This document shows positions 14,938-23,475 of a stretch of 48,044 nucleotides of DNA, one piece after another. Both the position numbers and the translations under genes were made by a program. Position 1 is the first letter of the stretch. Each line of letters opens with the position of its first letter. Location of the stretch: the NCBI RefSeq assembly GCF_011745145.1, contig NZ_CP050191.1:5138003-5186046 (forward strand). The letters are read 5' to 3'. This DNA is from Mycobacterium sp. DL440 (GTDB lineage Bacteria; Actinomycetota; Actinomycetes; Mycobacteriales; Mycobacteriaceae). The notes below the pieces were generated by a model. That model was given only the letters and a program-made list of their open reading frames with translations. It did not search any database and was not told the DNA's origin.

Positions 14938-15624
14938 CTATCCCGTGGCCGCATCGCGCAGGATCTGTTGCAGCCGGTCCAACGGATCACCGACGGTCGG
15001 GTCGAGCCGATTCCGCGGCTGTGTGGTGGGCGTACCCGCCGTTGCCGGAGGCGGTGGCTGGGCGACCGGAGGAGGGGTGGACACCGGTGGCGGCGAGATC
15101 GCCGAGGCGGCGTCGATCTTGCTGTTCAACCTTCCCAGCGCGTCGTTGCGGATGGCTCGCCGATCCGGGTCCGGGTCATTGTTGCCCGCGAAGCATCCGC
15201 CGGCGGCCCTTTCCACCACATCCCGGGCGGCCAGGTAACGGGCCACTGCCAGTTCAGGCTCGGCCGCCGCAATCGCCCGGTCGCCGAGGGTCTCACGGAC
15301 AAGCTCCAGATCCACCCTGGCCGAACATGACTCATCGGCGCCGAGTCGGGCCACTGCCGCCCTGAAATGTCGGTCGGCGTCGTCGAGCCGGTTCTCCAGA
15401 ACAGCCAGAGCGCCTGCGGCATGTTCCGCCTTGCCCGGCTGGACGATATCGAGCACCCGAAGCCTGGCCACGTCGCCTGCCATCGCCTCGGTATCGCGGT
15501 CGGCGAAACTGTTAGCCGCTGAGTGGCCGATCACCACCACCGACAGCAGCTTGACGACGGCGATCAGCACTACCAGCACCACCGGTGCCGAGTAAAGCAG
15601 CAGCCTGCGCCGCACCCGGTTCAT
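14938..15624 (-). CDS. membrane-anchored hypothetical protein ending the MoxR operon
   Basis: 228 aa. One N-terminal hydrophobic anchor (LLLYSAPVVLVVLIAVVKLLSVVVIG, residues about 8-33), then a helical domain resembling a tetratricopeptide-like region (AEHAAGALAVLENRLDDADRHFRAAVARLG, LAVARYLAARDVVERAAGG) and a Pro-rich tail (PPPVSTPPPVAQPPPP). Two Cys (ESCSAR, GGCFAG) may pair outside the membrane. TPR proteins often close bacterial MoxR/BatABCD operons. ATG 15624 overlaps the stop of the preceding VWA gene as ATGA. Confidence 0.78.
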   Translation of the reverse strand: MNRVRRRLLLYSAPVVLVVLIAVVKLLSVVVIGHSAANSFADRDTEAMAGDVARLRVLDIVQPGKAEHAAGALAVLENRLDDADRHFRAAVARLGADESCSARVDLELVRETLGDRAIAAAEPELAVARYLAARDVVERAAGGCFAGNNDPDPDRRAIRNDALGRLNSKIDAASAISPPPVSTPPPVAQPPPPATAGTPTTQPRNRLDPTVGDPLDRLQQILRDAATG

Positions 15625-16538
15625 GTTCCCGGCTCCAGATCGATCGACTGCATGCGACGGAATCCCCGCAGCACCAGATAGAGCTCGATCAGGATGAGCA
15701 GCGCGGCGACCCCGGCGAAAACCCAGTACAACTCGACGGCGGCGCGGTCCGGAACAGCGACGGGGCTCTGGCTCGGACTCTTGTCGGCGGGTAACGCAAC
15801 CTCCAACGGTGTCACGCCGGCCCGCGGCACGAACGGCACGCCGATCTGCTCGGCGACTCCCCGCAGCGCCTGGGTGCCGGCATTTCCGTAGCCCAGCACC
15901 GCGCCGCCGTCCACGGCATCCTCGGGCAGCTCGAACTCCCGTTGCGGCGCTTGTGAATCGGGCGCGCCGGCGCCGAGATAGAACACCAGGTTCTGCGCCC
16001 TGGGGAACTGCTGTACCGCGCTGATCAGCTGGTAGCGCAGCACGCTGGCGGCCGCGCCGACATTGGCGCCCGGCGTCGCCGCGTACGCGTCCGTCGCGGC
16101 CAGCACCGGCCGCAGACTCCAGGTATCGGCCGACAGCGGCCACACCACCGACGGGCGATCGGCGAAACCGATCAGGGCGAACCGGGCGTCGGGATACCGT
16201 TCGATCAGTGACGCGACATCGTCGCGGGCCGCCGCCATCCGGGACCGGCCATCGGCGCCACGCTGCGACATCTCCGGCGAACGGTCCAGGAGCACAAAGA
16301 TGTTGGGGTCCCGGTCGCCGGCCGGCCGGGGCACGGCATCGTGGCTCCCGCCTACGGTGGGGCCGAGCGCTGCCACCAGTAGGAGTACGCCGGCCGCGGT
16401 CAGCGATGACCAGCGCCACACCGAGGCCCAGCCACCACCCTGCGCCCTGACCCGCCCGAACGTGAGCACCCGCGCCGCGACGAGCACCACCGTGAGCACC
16501 GCGAGTAGCAGTGGCGGCAGGACCGGTTCCAGGCTCAT
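15621..16538 (-). CDS. BatA/BatB-like membrane VWA protein (degenerate MIDAS)
   Basis: 305 aa. Two N-terminal membrane segments (PPLLLAVLTVVLVAARV and LTAAGVLLLVAALGPTV), a VWA domain beginning NIFVLLDRSPEMSQRG near residue 80, and a C-terminal membrane segment (YWVFAGVAALLILIELYLVL). The MIDAS DxSxS is altered to DRSPE, so metal binding may be weak or lost. The layout matches Bat proteins that accompany MoxR ATPases. ATG 16538 overlaps the preceding stop as ATGA. Confidence 0.8.
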   Translation of the reverse strand: MSLEPVLPPLLLAVLTVVLVAARVLTFGRVRAQGGGWASVWRWSSLTAAGVLLLVAALGPTVGGSHDAVPRPAGDRDPNIFVLLDRSPEMSQRGADGRSRMAAARDDVASLIERYPDARFALIGFADRPSVVWPLSADTWSLRPVLAATDAYAATPGANVGAAASVLRYQLISAVQQFPRAQNLVFYLGAGAPDSQAPQREFELPEDAVDGGAVLGYGNAGTQALRGVAEQIGVPFVPRAGVTPLEVALPADKSPSQSPVAVPDRAAVELYWVFAGVAALLILIELYLVLRGFRRMQSIDLEPGT

Positions 16539-17494
16539 TGCCGCATCACCACCGGCCACCACCACAGCACTGCCAACGCCAGCAACGCCAGTACCACGGG
16601 CACCGCCGGGGTTTCGGCGGAGACGACGTCCGCGGTATCGCCGGTCGTTCCGGCCTGCGGCGGATGGTCCCGGATCTGCGTCAGATGTTCGGCTGTATCG
16701 CCCGATCCGAACCATCTCCCTCCGGTGCTGCGCGCCAGGTCCGCGACGGCCCCCTCACCGGATCCGAGCGTGATCGCATTGACCTGAACCCCTGCCGTCA
16801 CCGCCAGGTCCCGGAGGCGATCCTCGGTGAACAGCGGTACTGATTGCCCTGAGTCGGGCAGGGATTCGGGGCCGACGTAGATCAGCGAACGTCGCTGCGC
16901 GGATTTCTCCTCGAAGGACGGGAAGCCGGTCAGGCACATGGCCAGCACGTCCTGGACGCCGGCGGCGTAATCGACGTAGGACACCGGTGCCACCAACGGC
17001 CTGGCACCGTCCTGCCGGCCGACCGCGGCGAATTGTGCTGCGGCGTACTGATAATCCCGGGTCATCGGGATGACGCGGCGGTTTGCCGAGGTCAGCCCGA
17101 TCCGCTCGGTTCCGAAGGTGCCGGCCCGCTCGGCGAAATACTGCAGGGCGGCGCTGACTGCCGGGTCGGTCACCGGGGCGCCGGCGCACACCATGATGTC
17201 CTCCGGTGTCGCCACCTGGGTGGTGCGGGTCCACGACGGCAGCCCGGTGGGACGCGCGGCAGCCAGAACGGATCCCGCGAAGGCGGCCGTCAGCAGCACC
17301 ATGGCGACTACGGCGGCGATGGTCCGCAGCCGCGCGGTCCGCACGTACTCGGGCAGTCGGGTGAGCCGCCCGGTGTTGGCCAGTGGCCTGAGCCGCTCCG
17401 GGTCCATCGGTTGCCGCAACAGCAGGGCGAGGCCCACGCACCCGGCGAGTGCGAGGCACCCGGTGATCGCCACCACCCACCAGATCAGGTCCAT
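16535..17494 (-). CDS. membrane VWA-like protein of MoxR operon
   Basis: 319 aa. Membrane segments are at the N-terminus (IWWVVAITGCLALAGCVGLALLL), near residue 60 (IAAVVAMVLLTAAFAGSVLAAA) and at the C-terminus (VPVVLALLALAVLWWWPVVM). The domain between them follows a VWA pattern but begins EDIMVCAGAPV, without DxSxS, so it is a degenerate VWA. It pairs with the next VWA gene, a common arrangement in MoxR loci. It overlaps the upstream gene by 10 nt. Confidence 0.76.
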   Translation of the reverse strand: MDLIWWVVAITGCLALAGCVGLALLLRQPMDPERLRPLANTGRLTRLPEYVRTARLRTIAAVVAMVLLTAAFAGSVLAAARPTGLPSWTRTTQVATPEDIMVCAGAPVTDPAVSAALQYFAERAGTFGTERIGLTSANRRVIPMTRDYQYAAAQFAAVGRQDGARPLVAPVSYVDYAAGVQDVLAMCLTGFPSFEEKSAQRRSLIYVGPESLPDSGQSVPLFTEDRLRDLAVTAGVQVNAITLGSGEGAVADLARSTGGRWFGSGDTAEHLTQIRDHPPQAGTTGDTADVVSAETPAVPVVLALLALAVLWWWPVVMRQ

Positions 17495-17958
17495 CCGCGG
17501 ATCAACTCCTCGGCGGTGTCGCTGGCCGTGCCGGCATCGAGCGCCGAACGATGGTTGAACTGAATGTCGGTGAGCTCGGCCAGGATCGGCGCGGCTGGTG
17601 CAGCCGAGCTTTCCGCGATGGCGTCGACCTGCAGGTACTGGGCCTGCACCCCGGTGGCGGCGTGCAGGAAGGCGCGGAGTTCCCGGCTCAGCGCCGCCCC
17701 GGTGCCCGCTGCGCTCAGATTACCTGCGCGGTAACGGTTTCCGATGCGACGGACCGTGCGGGCCGATCGGCGCCGTAGGAGTTCCCCCCGTGCGGCACCG
17801 ACCATGGGCAGGTCGCGCACCGAACGGCGCCGCGATGTCAGCACGAAGACTGCCGCATACCATGCGCACAGCAGCAGGATCAGGCCGATCGCGGTCCACA
17901 GCCACACCGGCGAGTAGGGCGTCGGACCGATCACATGGCGCAGCAGGTCATCCGGCAC
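17485..17958 (-). CDS. small membrane protein of MoxR operon (DUF4381-like)
   Basis: 157 aa, GTG start. One membrane helix (VWLWTAIGLILLLCAWYAAVFVL, residues about 18-40) precedes a basic, helical cytosolic domain (SVRDLPMVGAARGELLRRRSARTVRRIGNRYRAG, then SRELRAFLHAATGVQAQYLQVDAI). Position between DUF58 and VWA genes and size fit the DUF4381-type proteins found there. It overlaps the DUF58 gene by 11 nt. Confidence 0.72.
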   Translation of the reverse strand: MPDDLLRHVIGPTPYSPVWLWTAIGLILLLCAWYAAVFVLTSRRRSVRDLPMVGAARGELLRRRSARTVRRIGNRYRAGNLSAAGTGAALSRELRAFLHAATGVQAQYLQVDAIAESSAAPAAPILAELTDIQFNHRSALDAGTASDTAEELIRGWT

Positions 17959-18814
17959 GGGCGTACACCCCGGTCATCGCTGTCAAGGCGGTCCGGATCC
18001 GCAGACTGCCGGGGATCCTGGCGTGTGGTATCCGCTGCAGGGTCAGAAACTCGGAAAGCTGTTCGCGCCGTCGCGCTTCGGCGCGCAGGTAGGCCTCGAC
18101 GACGTCACGGTCCAGGTCGGCCAGGATCGGGCGGCCGTCAGCGATCTCGTAGCTGCGGCCGGTGTCCCGGTGCCCGCTCAACGCGGGCATGTCGCCGATC
18201 AACGCCCACAGCACGTCGTGGCGGGCGGTCAGCGGGCGCAGCACCTCGGCCAACCGGTCGGTGACCTCCGGTTCGTCGGACACCACGAAGATCAACAGCC
18301 GGTGCCGGTAGTGGCGGGCCACCCATTCGAGCTGAGCCAGGATGTCGCTTGGGCCGGGGTGATCGGTGGCGTGGTGATGGAACCGGTGCAGCATGCTCTC
18401 GATATGGGTCTCGCCGCGGCGCAGCCGGATGTCCACGGTGCCGCGTTGGTCGCCGAGCACCATCGCGATTTCGTCGGACCGGGGCTGCGTCATCAATCCG
18501 ATCCCGCCGATGATGTTCAGCGCCACAGTTCTTTTCAGCTCGCCGGACGGCGCCAGTGCGCCACTGTTACGGCCGGCGTCGGCGACCACCAGCACCTTGT
18601 GGTGCTTTTCGGAGACGAACCGCTTGATCAGCGTGTGCCCGGAGCGCGCCGTGGCCTTCCAGTCGATGTCGCGGACATCGTCGCCGGGGACGTAGGGCCG
18701 CAGCTCGTCGAACTCCAGGCTGCGGGTATGTACCAGGGCGTAGCGGCCACCCTCGAGCAGACCGCCTGCGTCGCGGCCGACATACGCCTTGGCGGAGTCC
18801 AGATACCTGCCCAT
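17948..18814 (-). CDS. DUF58 domain protein
   Basis: 288 aa. It contains the DUF58 signature SLEFDELRPYVPGDDVRDIDWKATARSG (residues about 32-59), followed by a VWA-like Rossmann region (VLVVADAGRNSG). DUF58 proteins are near-universal partners of MoxR ATPases; their molecular role is not settled. ATG 18814 (MGRYLDSAKAYVGRDAGG) is chosen. An upstream extension to 18865 would run into the MoxR stop at 18822 and looks non-conserved. Confidence 0.88.
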   Translation of the reverse strand: MGRYLDSAKAYVGRDAGGLLEGGRYALVHTRSLEFDELRPYVPGDDVRDIDWKATARSGHTLIKRFVSEKHHKVLVVADAGRNSGALAPSGELKRTVALNIIGGIGLMTQPRSDEIAMVLGDQRGTVDIRLRRGETHIESMLHRFHHHATDHPGPSDILAQLEWVARHYRHRLLIFVVSDEPEVTDRLAEVLRPLTARHDVLWALIGDMPALSGHRDTGRSYEIADGRPILADLDRDVVEAYLRAEARRREQLSEFLTLQRIPHARIPGSLRIRTALTAMTGVYARAG

Positions 18815-18821
18815 CGCGGCC

Positions 18822-19823
18822 TCACGGGACCTGCACCGCACGCAACACCGCGTCGACGATGCCATCGGGGGTGACCCGGGCGGTGGCCGCCTCGAACCCG
18901 AGGATCAGCCGGTGCCGCAGCACGCGGTGCGCCAAGCGGGCGATGTCGTCGGGAACCACATGGTCGCGGCCGCGCAGCACTGCCAGCGCCCGGGAAGTCC
19001 GGCAGAAGGCCAGCGTGGCCCGCGGGCTGGCCCCGTACTCGATCAGCCGCGCCAGGTTCGCCGGCAGGTAATGCCCGGGTTCGCGGGTGACGGCGACCAG
19101 TCGGCCGGCGTACTCGACGAGCGCGCGATCCAGGTACACCGACCGAACGATGGATTGGGCGCGACGCACGTCGTCGATCGTGACGACCGGATCCGCGCGG
19201 TGATCCCGGTCGTAGAGACCGGCGTCCATCCGGGCGGCGATCTCTACCTCCTCGTCGATCGAGGGGTAGCCCACGATCTCCTTGAGCATGAACCGGTCGG
19301 TCTGGGCCTCCGACAGCGGATACGTGCCTTCCTGGTCGACAGGGTTCTGGGTGGCGATGACCAGAAACGGTTCGGGAATGGGATATTCGACGCCGGCGAT
19401 CGTGGTCTGGCGTTCCTGCATAGCCTCCAGCATGGCGCTCTGGGTCTTGGCGCTGGAGCGGTTGATCTCGTCGAGCAACACGATGTTGGCGTGCACGGGG
19501 CCCAGCTGCGTGGCGAACGAGTTGTGCGCGGCCTCGTAGATCTGGGTGCCGATGATGTCGCTCGGCAACAGATCGGGTGTGCACTGGATGCGCCGGAAAC
19601 TGGCGTCGATGGACTCGGCCATCACCCGGGCCGCGGTGGTCTTCGCCAACCCGGGGACGCTCTCGATCAGCAGGTGTCCTCCGGCGAGCAGCGCCACCAA
19701 CATCGATTCGCGAAGGTGATCCTGCCCGACCACCCGGGAGGAGAATGACGAGGTCACCGCGCCCGCGATGCGCTGGGCTTCGGCGGCGTCGCGCTGGTCA
19801 GCCTGTAATCGCGGTGCCGTCAT
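18822..19823 (-). CDS. MoxR family AAA+ ATPase
   Basis: 333 aa. Walker A ESVPGLAKTT (residues 54-63), Walker B NIVLLDEINRSS (113-124), sensor 1 VIATQNPVDQEGTYPL and Arg-rich AQTDRFM. MoxR ATPases are chaperone-like motors that mature or assemble complexes with VWA partners. The start overlaps the stop of the MmpL gene (ATGA at 19820-19823), so transporter and ATPase are translated as a unit, which is not the usual MoxR context. Confidence 0.92.
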   Translation of the reverse strand: MTAPRLQADQRDAAEAQRIAGAVTSSFSSRVVGQDHLRESMLVALLAGGHLLIESVPGLAKTTAARVMAESIDASFRRIQCTPDLLPSDIIGTQIYEAAHNSFATQLGPVHANIVLLDEINRSSAKTQSAMLEAMQERQTTIAGVEYPIPEPFLVIATQNPVDQEGTYPLSEAQTDRFMLKEIVGYPSIDEEVEIAARMDAGLYDRDHRADPVVTIDDVRRAQSIVRSVYLDRALVEYAGRLVAVTREPGHYLPANLARLIEYGASPRATLAFCRTSRALAVLRGRDHVVPDDIARLAHRVLRHRLILGFEAATARVTPDGIVDAVLRAVQVP

Positions 19824-22660
19824 GCGTCCTTCCTGTATTCGCCCTCCCCCGGCGTATGTACCCAGAGTTTGCCGAAGTCATGCCGGCGCGGCCACCAGAA
19901 CCAACGGCCCAGCAGCACCGCGATCGGCGGCACCACAAAGGTCCGCACCAGCAAGGTGTCGATCAGCAACCCGATGCCGATGGTCGATCCCACCTGGGCG
20001 ATCGTCACCACAGTGGTACCCAGCATCGCGAACATGGTCAACCCGAACACGATTCCGGCGATGGTGACGACACTGCCGGTTCCGGCGAAGGCCCGGATCG
20101 TCGCGATTCGGACGCCGGCCGCGGCCTCGTCACGCAACCGCATCGCCAGCAGCAGGTTGTAGTCCGCTCCGACGGCGACCAGGGCGATGAAGGCCAACGC
20201 GGGCACGGCCCAGTGCAGCGGCTGACCGAATAGGAACTGCCAGGCGGCGACGCTGGCCCCGAGCGCCGACGCGTAGGAGATCGTGACCGTGGCCAGCACG
20301 ACGATCCCGGCGACGGGGCTGCGCAACATGCCTGCCACGATGATGAAAATCAGCACCAGCGTGGCGATCACGAGCAGGGTGAAGTCGTGCTGCACGTAGT
20401 TGATGAGTTCTGCGGTCGCGGTTCCGACACCGGTGAGGTCGACGACACCGCTGGCCGCGAGCGGGGTGTCCTTGAGTGACTCGGCGGCGGCGATGCGGAT
20501 CTCGGTAGACCGGTCCGCACCGTCCCGCCCCCAGGACTCACCGTCGCCGTAGACCAGTAGCCGGGTCGCGTGGCCGTCCGGGGAGAACATCATATCCATC
20601 ACCCGCCGGTACTCCGGATCGTCGAACGTCCTTGGCGGAAGGTAGAACCCGCCCTCAGAACTGCCGTCGAAATCAGTGCTCAGCTGTGACAGGTAGCCGG
20701 TCATCTGCTGCATCTGCGGCCCGACGCTGCCCAGGCTGGAGCGCAAGGTGGCGGTGAGGCCGCGCAGTTGGGTCAGCACTGCGCGCATCGTCGCCACCCC
20801 CTTGGCCGCGCCGTCTAGTGAGTCGGTGGCGCTGGCGGCACCCTCTTGGAGCGCACCTGCGCCGCCGGCGAGGGTGCCTGTCGCACTGACCGCGTCGTCG
20901 AGCGGCGTCACGATCTTCTGCACGGCCGCACAGATCGGGTTGGCCGCACAGTCGGGGTTGCTGTTGACGAATTGGCGGAGCGGATCGGCATATCCGGATA
21001 CCGCCTGCAGGTTGCCCTGCAGCCCGGACATGCCCGCGCCGATGTCCTGTGAGCCGGCCCCGACCCGGTTCAAGCCGTCGACCGCACCGGTCAACCCGCG
21101 TTGCATGCCGTTGAGCGCGGCGTCGAGTTGTCCGATGGTAGCCGCGACGGTGTCCACGGAGTCCATCCCGTTGAGAGCGGATTGCGCTGTGCCGTCGAGT
21201 TGTTCGCCGATCTGGCCGGCCTGGTAGGTCAACGTGCCCTGGCGCACCGGGGTGCCGGCGGGCCGGCTGGCCGACTGCACGGTGCGGACCCCGCGCACCT
21301 CGAGGACCTTTCTGGTGACCCTCTCGACCGAGATCAACCCGGCCGGTGTCCGCAGGTCCCGGTCGGCCTGGATCGAGATGATCTCGGGCAACAGCCGGTT
21401 GTCCGGGAAGCGGCCGTGGACCGCCTGGTAGCCGCGACTGGATTCGGTGCCGGCCGGCTGTGCGGACAACTCCGAGAAGCTGACCTTGGCGCCGAGCAAC
21501 GGCACCGTGCAGACGGCCAGCGCGCCAACGGCAACCACCAGGATCGGCCCCGGCCAGCGGGCGACGGCGGTGCCGATCTTGCGCCACCGGCGGTTGACCC
21601 GCGCTGCGCGTGGGTCAACCCACCCGCGCCGGCTGAACAAGCCGATCAACGCCGGGGTCAGCGTCAGCGCACCCAGCATCGCCGCGAGAACACCTATGCC
21701 ACTGGGTATCCCGGCGCTGCGCAGGAAGTTCACCTTGGCGAAGGTCAGGCAGAACAGCGCGGTGGCGATCGTGGCGGACGACCCGGCGATCACCGGCGCC
21801 ACCCGGCGGTAGGCGTCGGCCAGCGCGTCCGGCGGCGGCACGCCCGCGCGCCGGTTCTCGTGGTAGCGGCCGAGCAGGAAGATGCCGTAGTCGGTCCCGG
21901 CACCCAGCACCATCGCAGACATCAATGCGACCGAGAAGACCGACACCTCGATCACACCGTGCTCGCCGAGCAACGCGACCACCGGACGCGCGACCGCCAG
22001 AGACAGTCCCACCGAGGCCAGCGGCACAGCCGCAGCGATCGGCGAGCGGTACACGAACAGCAGGAGCGCGGCGATCATCCCGACCGTCAGCACCGTGATT
22101 CGCGCCAATTGTGCATCCAGAGCGCCGAATTCATCAACCAGGCTGGGTCCCGGCCCGGTGACGTGAGTGCGCAATCCCTCCGGCGGATTGACCACATCGA
22201 CGGCGGCGCGCAGTGCAGCCACGGCGTCGGTGGCGGTGCTGCTACCCAATTGACCCGACAGCCTTGCCATCAGATAGGCCGCCTTGTGGTCCAGGCTTTC
22301 GAATACGGCTGCGGCAGCAGGGTCGTCCCACAGATCCATGACCGATTCGACGCCGGGCGTATCGGTGCGCAACCGGTCGGCCAGCACCCGGTAATAGGCG
22401 CGGTCGGGCTCCCCCAGTGTCCGGTCCGCATCGAGGACGACATAGGCGATGTTGTTGCTGTCGGAATCCCCGAACAGCGTGCCCATCCGCTGCGCTGCCT
22501 CCGTCGCGCCGGAATCCGTCGGGAAGAACGCCCGGGACTGCTCTTTCACAACGTGTTCGAGTTGGGGCACCGCGATGTTGCCGAGGCCGGCCAGCACCGC
22601 CCAGGCCGCGATTACCAACAGTGCGTACCTGCTCGCAGCTCGGGCAACAGTCTCCAGCAT
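19820..22660 (-). CDS. MmpL family RND transporter
   Basis: 946 aa from ATG 22660. MmpL-type RND pump, inner membrane, using proton flow to export lipids or siderophores. It has two repeats of one plus five membrane segments with large periplasmic loops. The Asp-Tyr proton-relay pairs are present in both halves: GAGTDYGIFLLGRYHENR near residue 256 and VGADYNLLLAMRLRDE near residue 832. Loop D2 has alanine/glycine-rich coiled regions (AGGAGALQEGAASATDSL). No mmpS partner is adjacent. It is first in the MoxR operon and divergent from a TetR gene across paired operators. Cargo is unknown; a MoxR/VWA role in assembling or tuning the pump is inference. Confidence 0.9.
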   Translation of the reverse strand: MLETVARAASRYALLVIAAWAVLAGLGNIAVPQLEHVVKEQSRAFFPTDSGATEAAQRMGTLFGDSDSNNIAYVVLDADRTLGEPDRAYYRVLADRLRTDTPGVESVMDLWDDPAAAAVFESLDHKAAYLMARLSGQLGSSTATDAVAALRAAVDVVNPPEGLRTHVTGPGPSLVDEFGALDAQLARITVLTVGMIAALLLFVYRSPIAAAVPLASVGLSLAVARPVVALLGEHGVIEVSVFSVALMSAMVLGAGTDYGIFLLGRYHENRRAGVPPPDALADAYRRVAPVIAGSSATIATALFCLTFAKVNFLRSAGIPSGIGVLAAMLGALTLTPALIGLFSRRGWVDPRAARVNRRWRKIGTAVARWPGPILVVAVGALAVCTVPLLGAKVSFSELSAQPAGTESSRGYQAVHGRFPDNRLLPEIISIQADRDLRTPAGLISVERVTRKVLEVRGVRTVQSASRPAGTPVRQGTLTYQAGQIGEQLDGTAQSALNGMDSVDTVAATIGQLDAALNGMQRGLTGAVDGLNRVGAGSQDIGAGMSGLQGNLQAVSGYADPLRQFVNSNPDCAANPICAAVQKIVTPLDDAVSATGTLAGGAGALQEGAASATDSLDGAAKGVATMRAVLTQLRGLTATLRSSLGSVGPQMQQMTGYLSQLSTDFDGSSEGGFYLPPRTFDDPEYRRVMDMMFSPDGHATRLLVYGDGESWGRDGADRSTEIRIAAAESLKDTPLAASGVVDLTGVGTATAELINYVQHDFTLLVIATLVLIFIIVAGMLRSPVAGIVVLATVTISYASALGASVAAWQFLFGQPLHWAVPALAFIALVAVGADYNLLLAMRLRDEAAAGVRIATIRAFAGTGSVVTIAGIVFGLTMFAMLGTTVVTIAQVGSTIGIGLLIDTLLVRTFVVPPIAVLLGRWFWWPRRHDFGKLWVHTPGEGEYRKDA

Positions 22661-22675
22661 GGCTCCCCCACCATC

Positions 22676-22690
22676 AATAACAATGTTATT
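22676..22690. promoter_or_regulatory. TetR operator copy 1
   Basis: AATAACAATGTTATT is a perfect 15-bp palindrome, centred 21 bp (two helical turns) from the second palindrome at 22698-22710. It lies 16 nt upstream of the mmpL ATG. Confidence 0.75.
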
Positions 22691-22697
22691 GGCAGGT

Positions 22698-22710
22698 ATA
22701 ACATTGTTAT
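22698..22710. promoter_or_regulatory. TetR operator copy 2
   Basis: ATAACATTGTTAT is a perfect 13-bp palindrome differing from copy 1 only at the central base. It lies 7 nt before the TetR ATG at 22717. The pair sits in the 56-bp divergent promoter, the expected arrangement for autoregulation and joint repression of mmpL. Confidence 0.75.
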
Positions 22711-22716
22711 GGCAAC

Positions 22717-23475
22717 ATGTCCACGACGATGGACACCATGGGAATTCGCGAGCGCCTGATCGAGGAGAGCCTGCAGGTCCTCGAGGAGAGCGGGCCGGAG
22801 GCACTCAGTGCGCGCATGCTGGCCACGCGGATCGGCGCGTCGACGATGGCGGTCTACACCCACTTCGACGGCATGCCCGGCTTGTATGAGGCGCTCGTGC
22901 GGGAGTCGTACACCCGGTTCGGCGAGCATCTGAGCCGACGCCCGGACACCGAGGATCCGGTAGCCGACCTGCTCGCCTCCGGACTGGCCTACCGCGAGTA
23001 CGCGCTCACCTATCCGCAGCGTTACCGACTGATGTTCGGAATCACCTCACCGTCCATCACGCTGCCGATCGGCCGTGACGTCACAGTCGACGGCCATCCG
23101 GCGGCCCTGTCCGAGATCAACTCGGTATACGCCCAGATCCCGGCGTTCGTGCGGCGCTGCATGGACGTCGGCGCCATCGACGAGGGCGATCCGGTGGCTG
23201 TGGCCGCCCAGATCTGGACCATGATGCACGGCTACGTCCTGGCCGAGATCATCGGAGTTTTCGGCACCGACGGCGGGGGCGTCGCCCGGGTACTCGCACC
23301 GCACATCACCAACCTCCTGGTCGGCCTCGGCGGCGATCGAGAACGTATCCAGGAGTCTTTTCAGCGCATGGAGGCACCCCCGGCACTGCCGCGCCCACCC
23401 GCTGCCGCGCCCACGACCGAAACCTCGAAGTCGGCCAGGCCGGGGCGCCGGGCCCGGCCTAGCCACCGGGCTTGA
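22717..23475 (+). CDS. TetR/AcrR family regulator divergent from mmpL
   Basis: 252 aa. HTH at residues about 8-58 (IRERLIEESLQVLEESGPEALSARMLATRIGASTMAVYTHFDGMPGLYEALVRE). The C-terminal domain resembles TetR_C-type helical domains (LLASGLAYREYALTYPQRYRLMFG). A basic, Pro-rich tail of about 45 residues follows (RMEAPPALPRPPAAAP to the end), unusual and possibly disordered. ATG 22717, 22729 or 22738 could be used. It should bind the two ATAACA-W-TGTTAT palindromes and repress both itself and the mmpL-moxR operon. The 3' end overlaps the convergent dehydrogenase by 17 nt. Confidence 0.88.
   Translation: MSTTMDTMGIRERLIEESLQVLEESGPEALSARMLATRIGASTMAVYTHFDGMPGLYEALVRESYTRFGEHLSRRPDTEDPVADLLASGLAYREYALTYPQRYRLMFGITSPSITLPIGRDVTVDGHPAALSEINSVYAQIPAFVRRCMDVGAIDEGDPVAVAAQIWTMMHGYVLAEIIGVFGTDGGGVARVLAPHITNLLVGLGGDRERIQESFQRMEAPPALPRPPAAAPTTETSKSARPGRRARPSHRA

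Noticed and set aside
21101..22759. Plus-strand open frame of 552 codons opposite MmpL
   Set aside because: Low-complexity Arg/Gly/His product with no motif, opposite a clear RND transporter.
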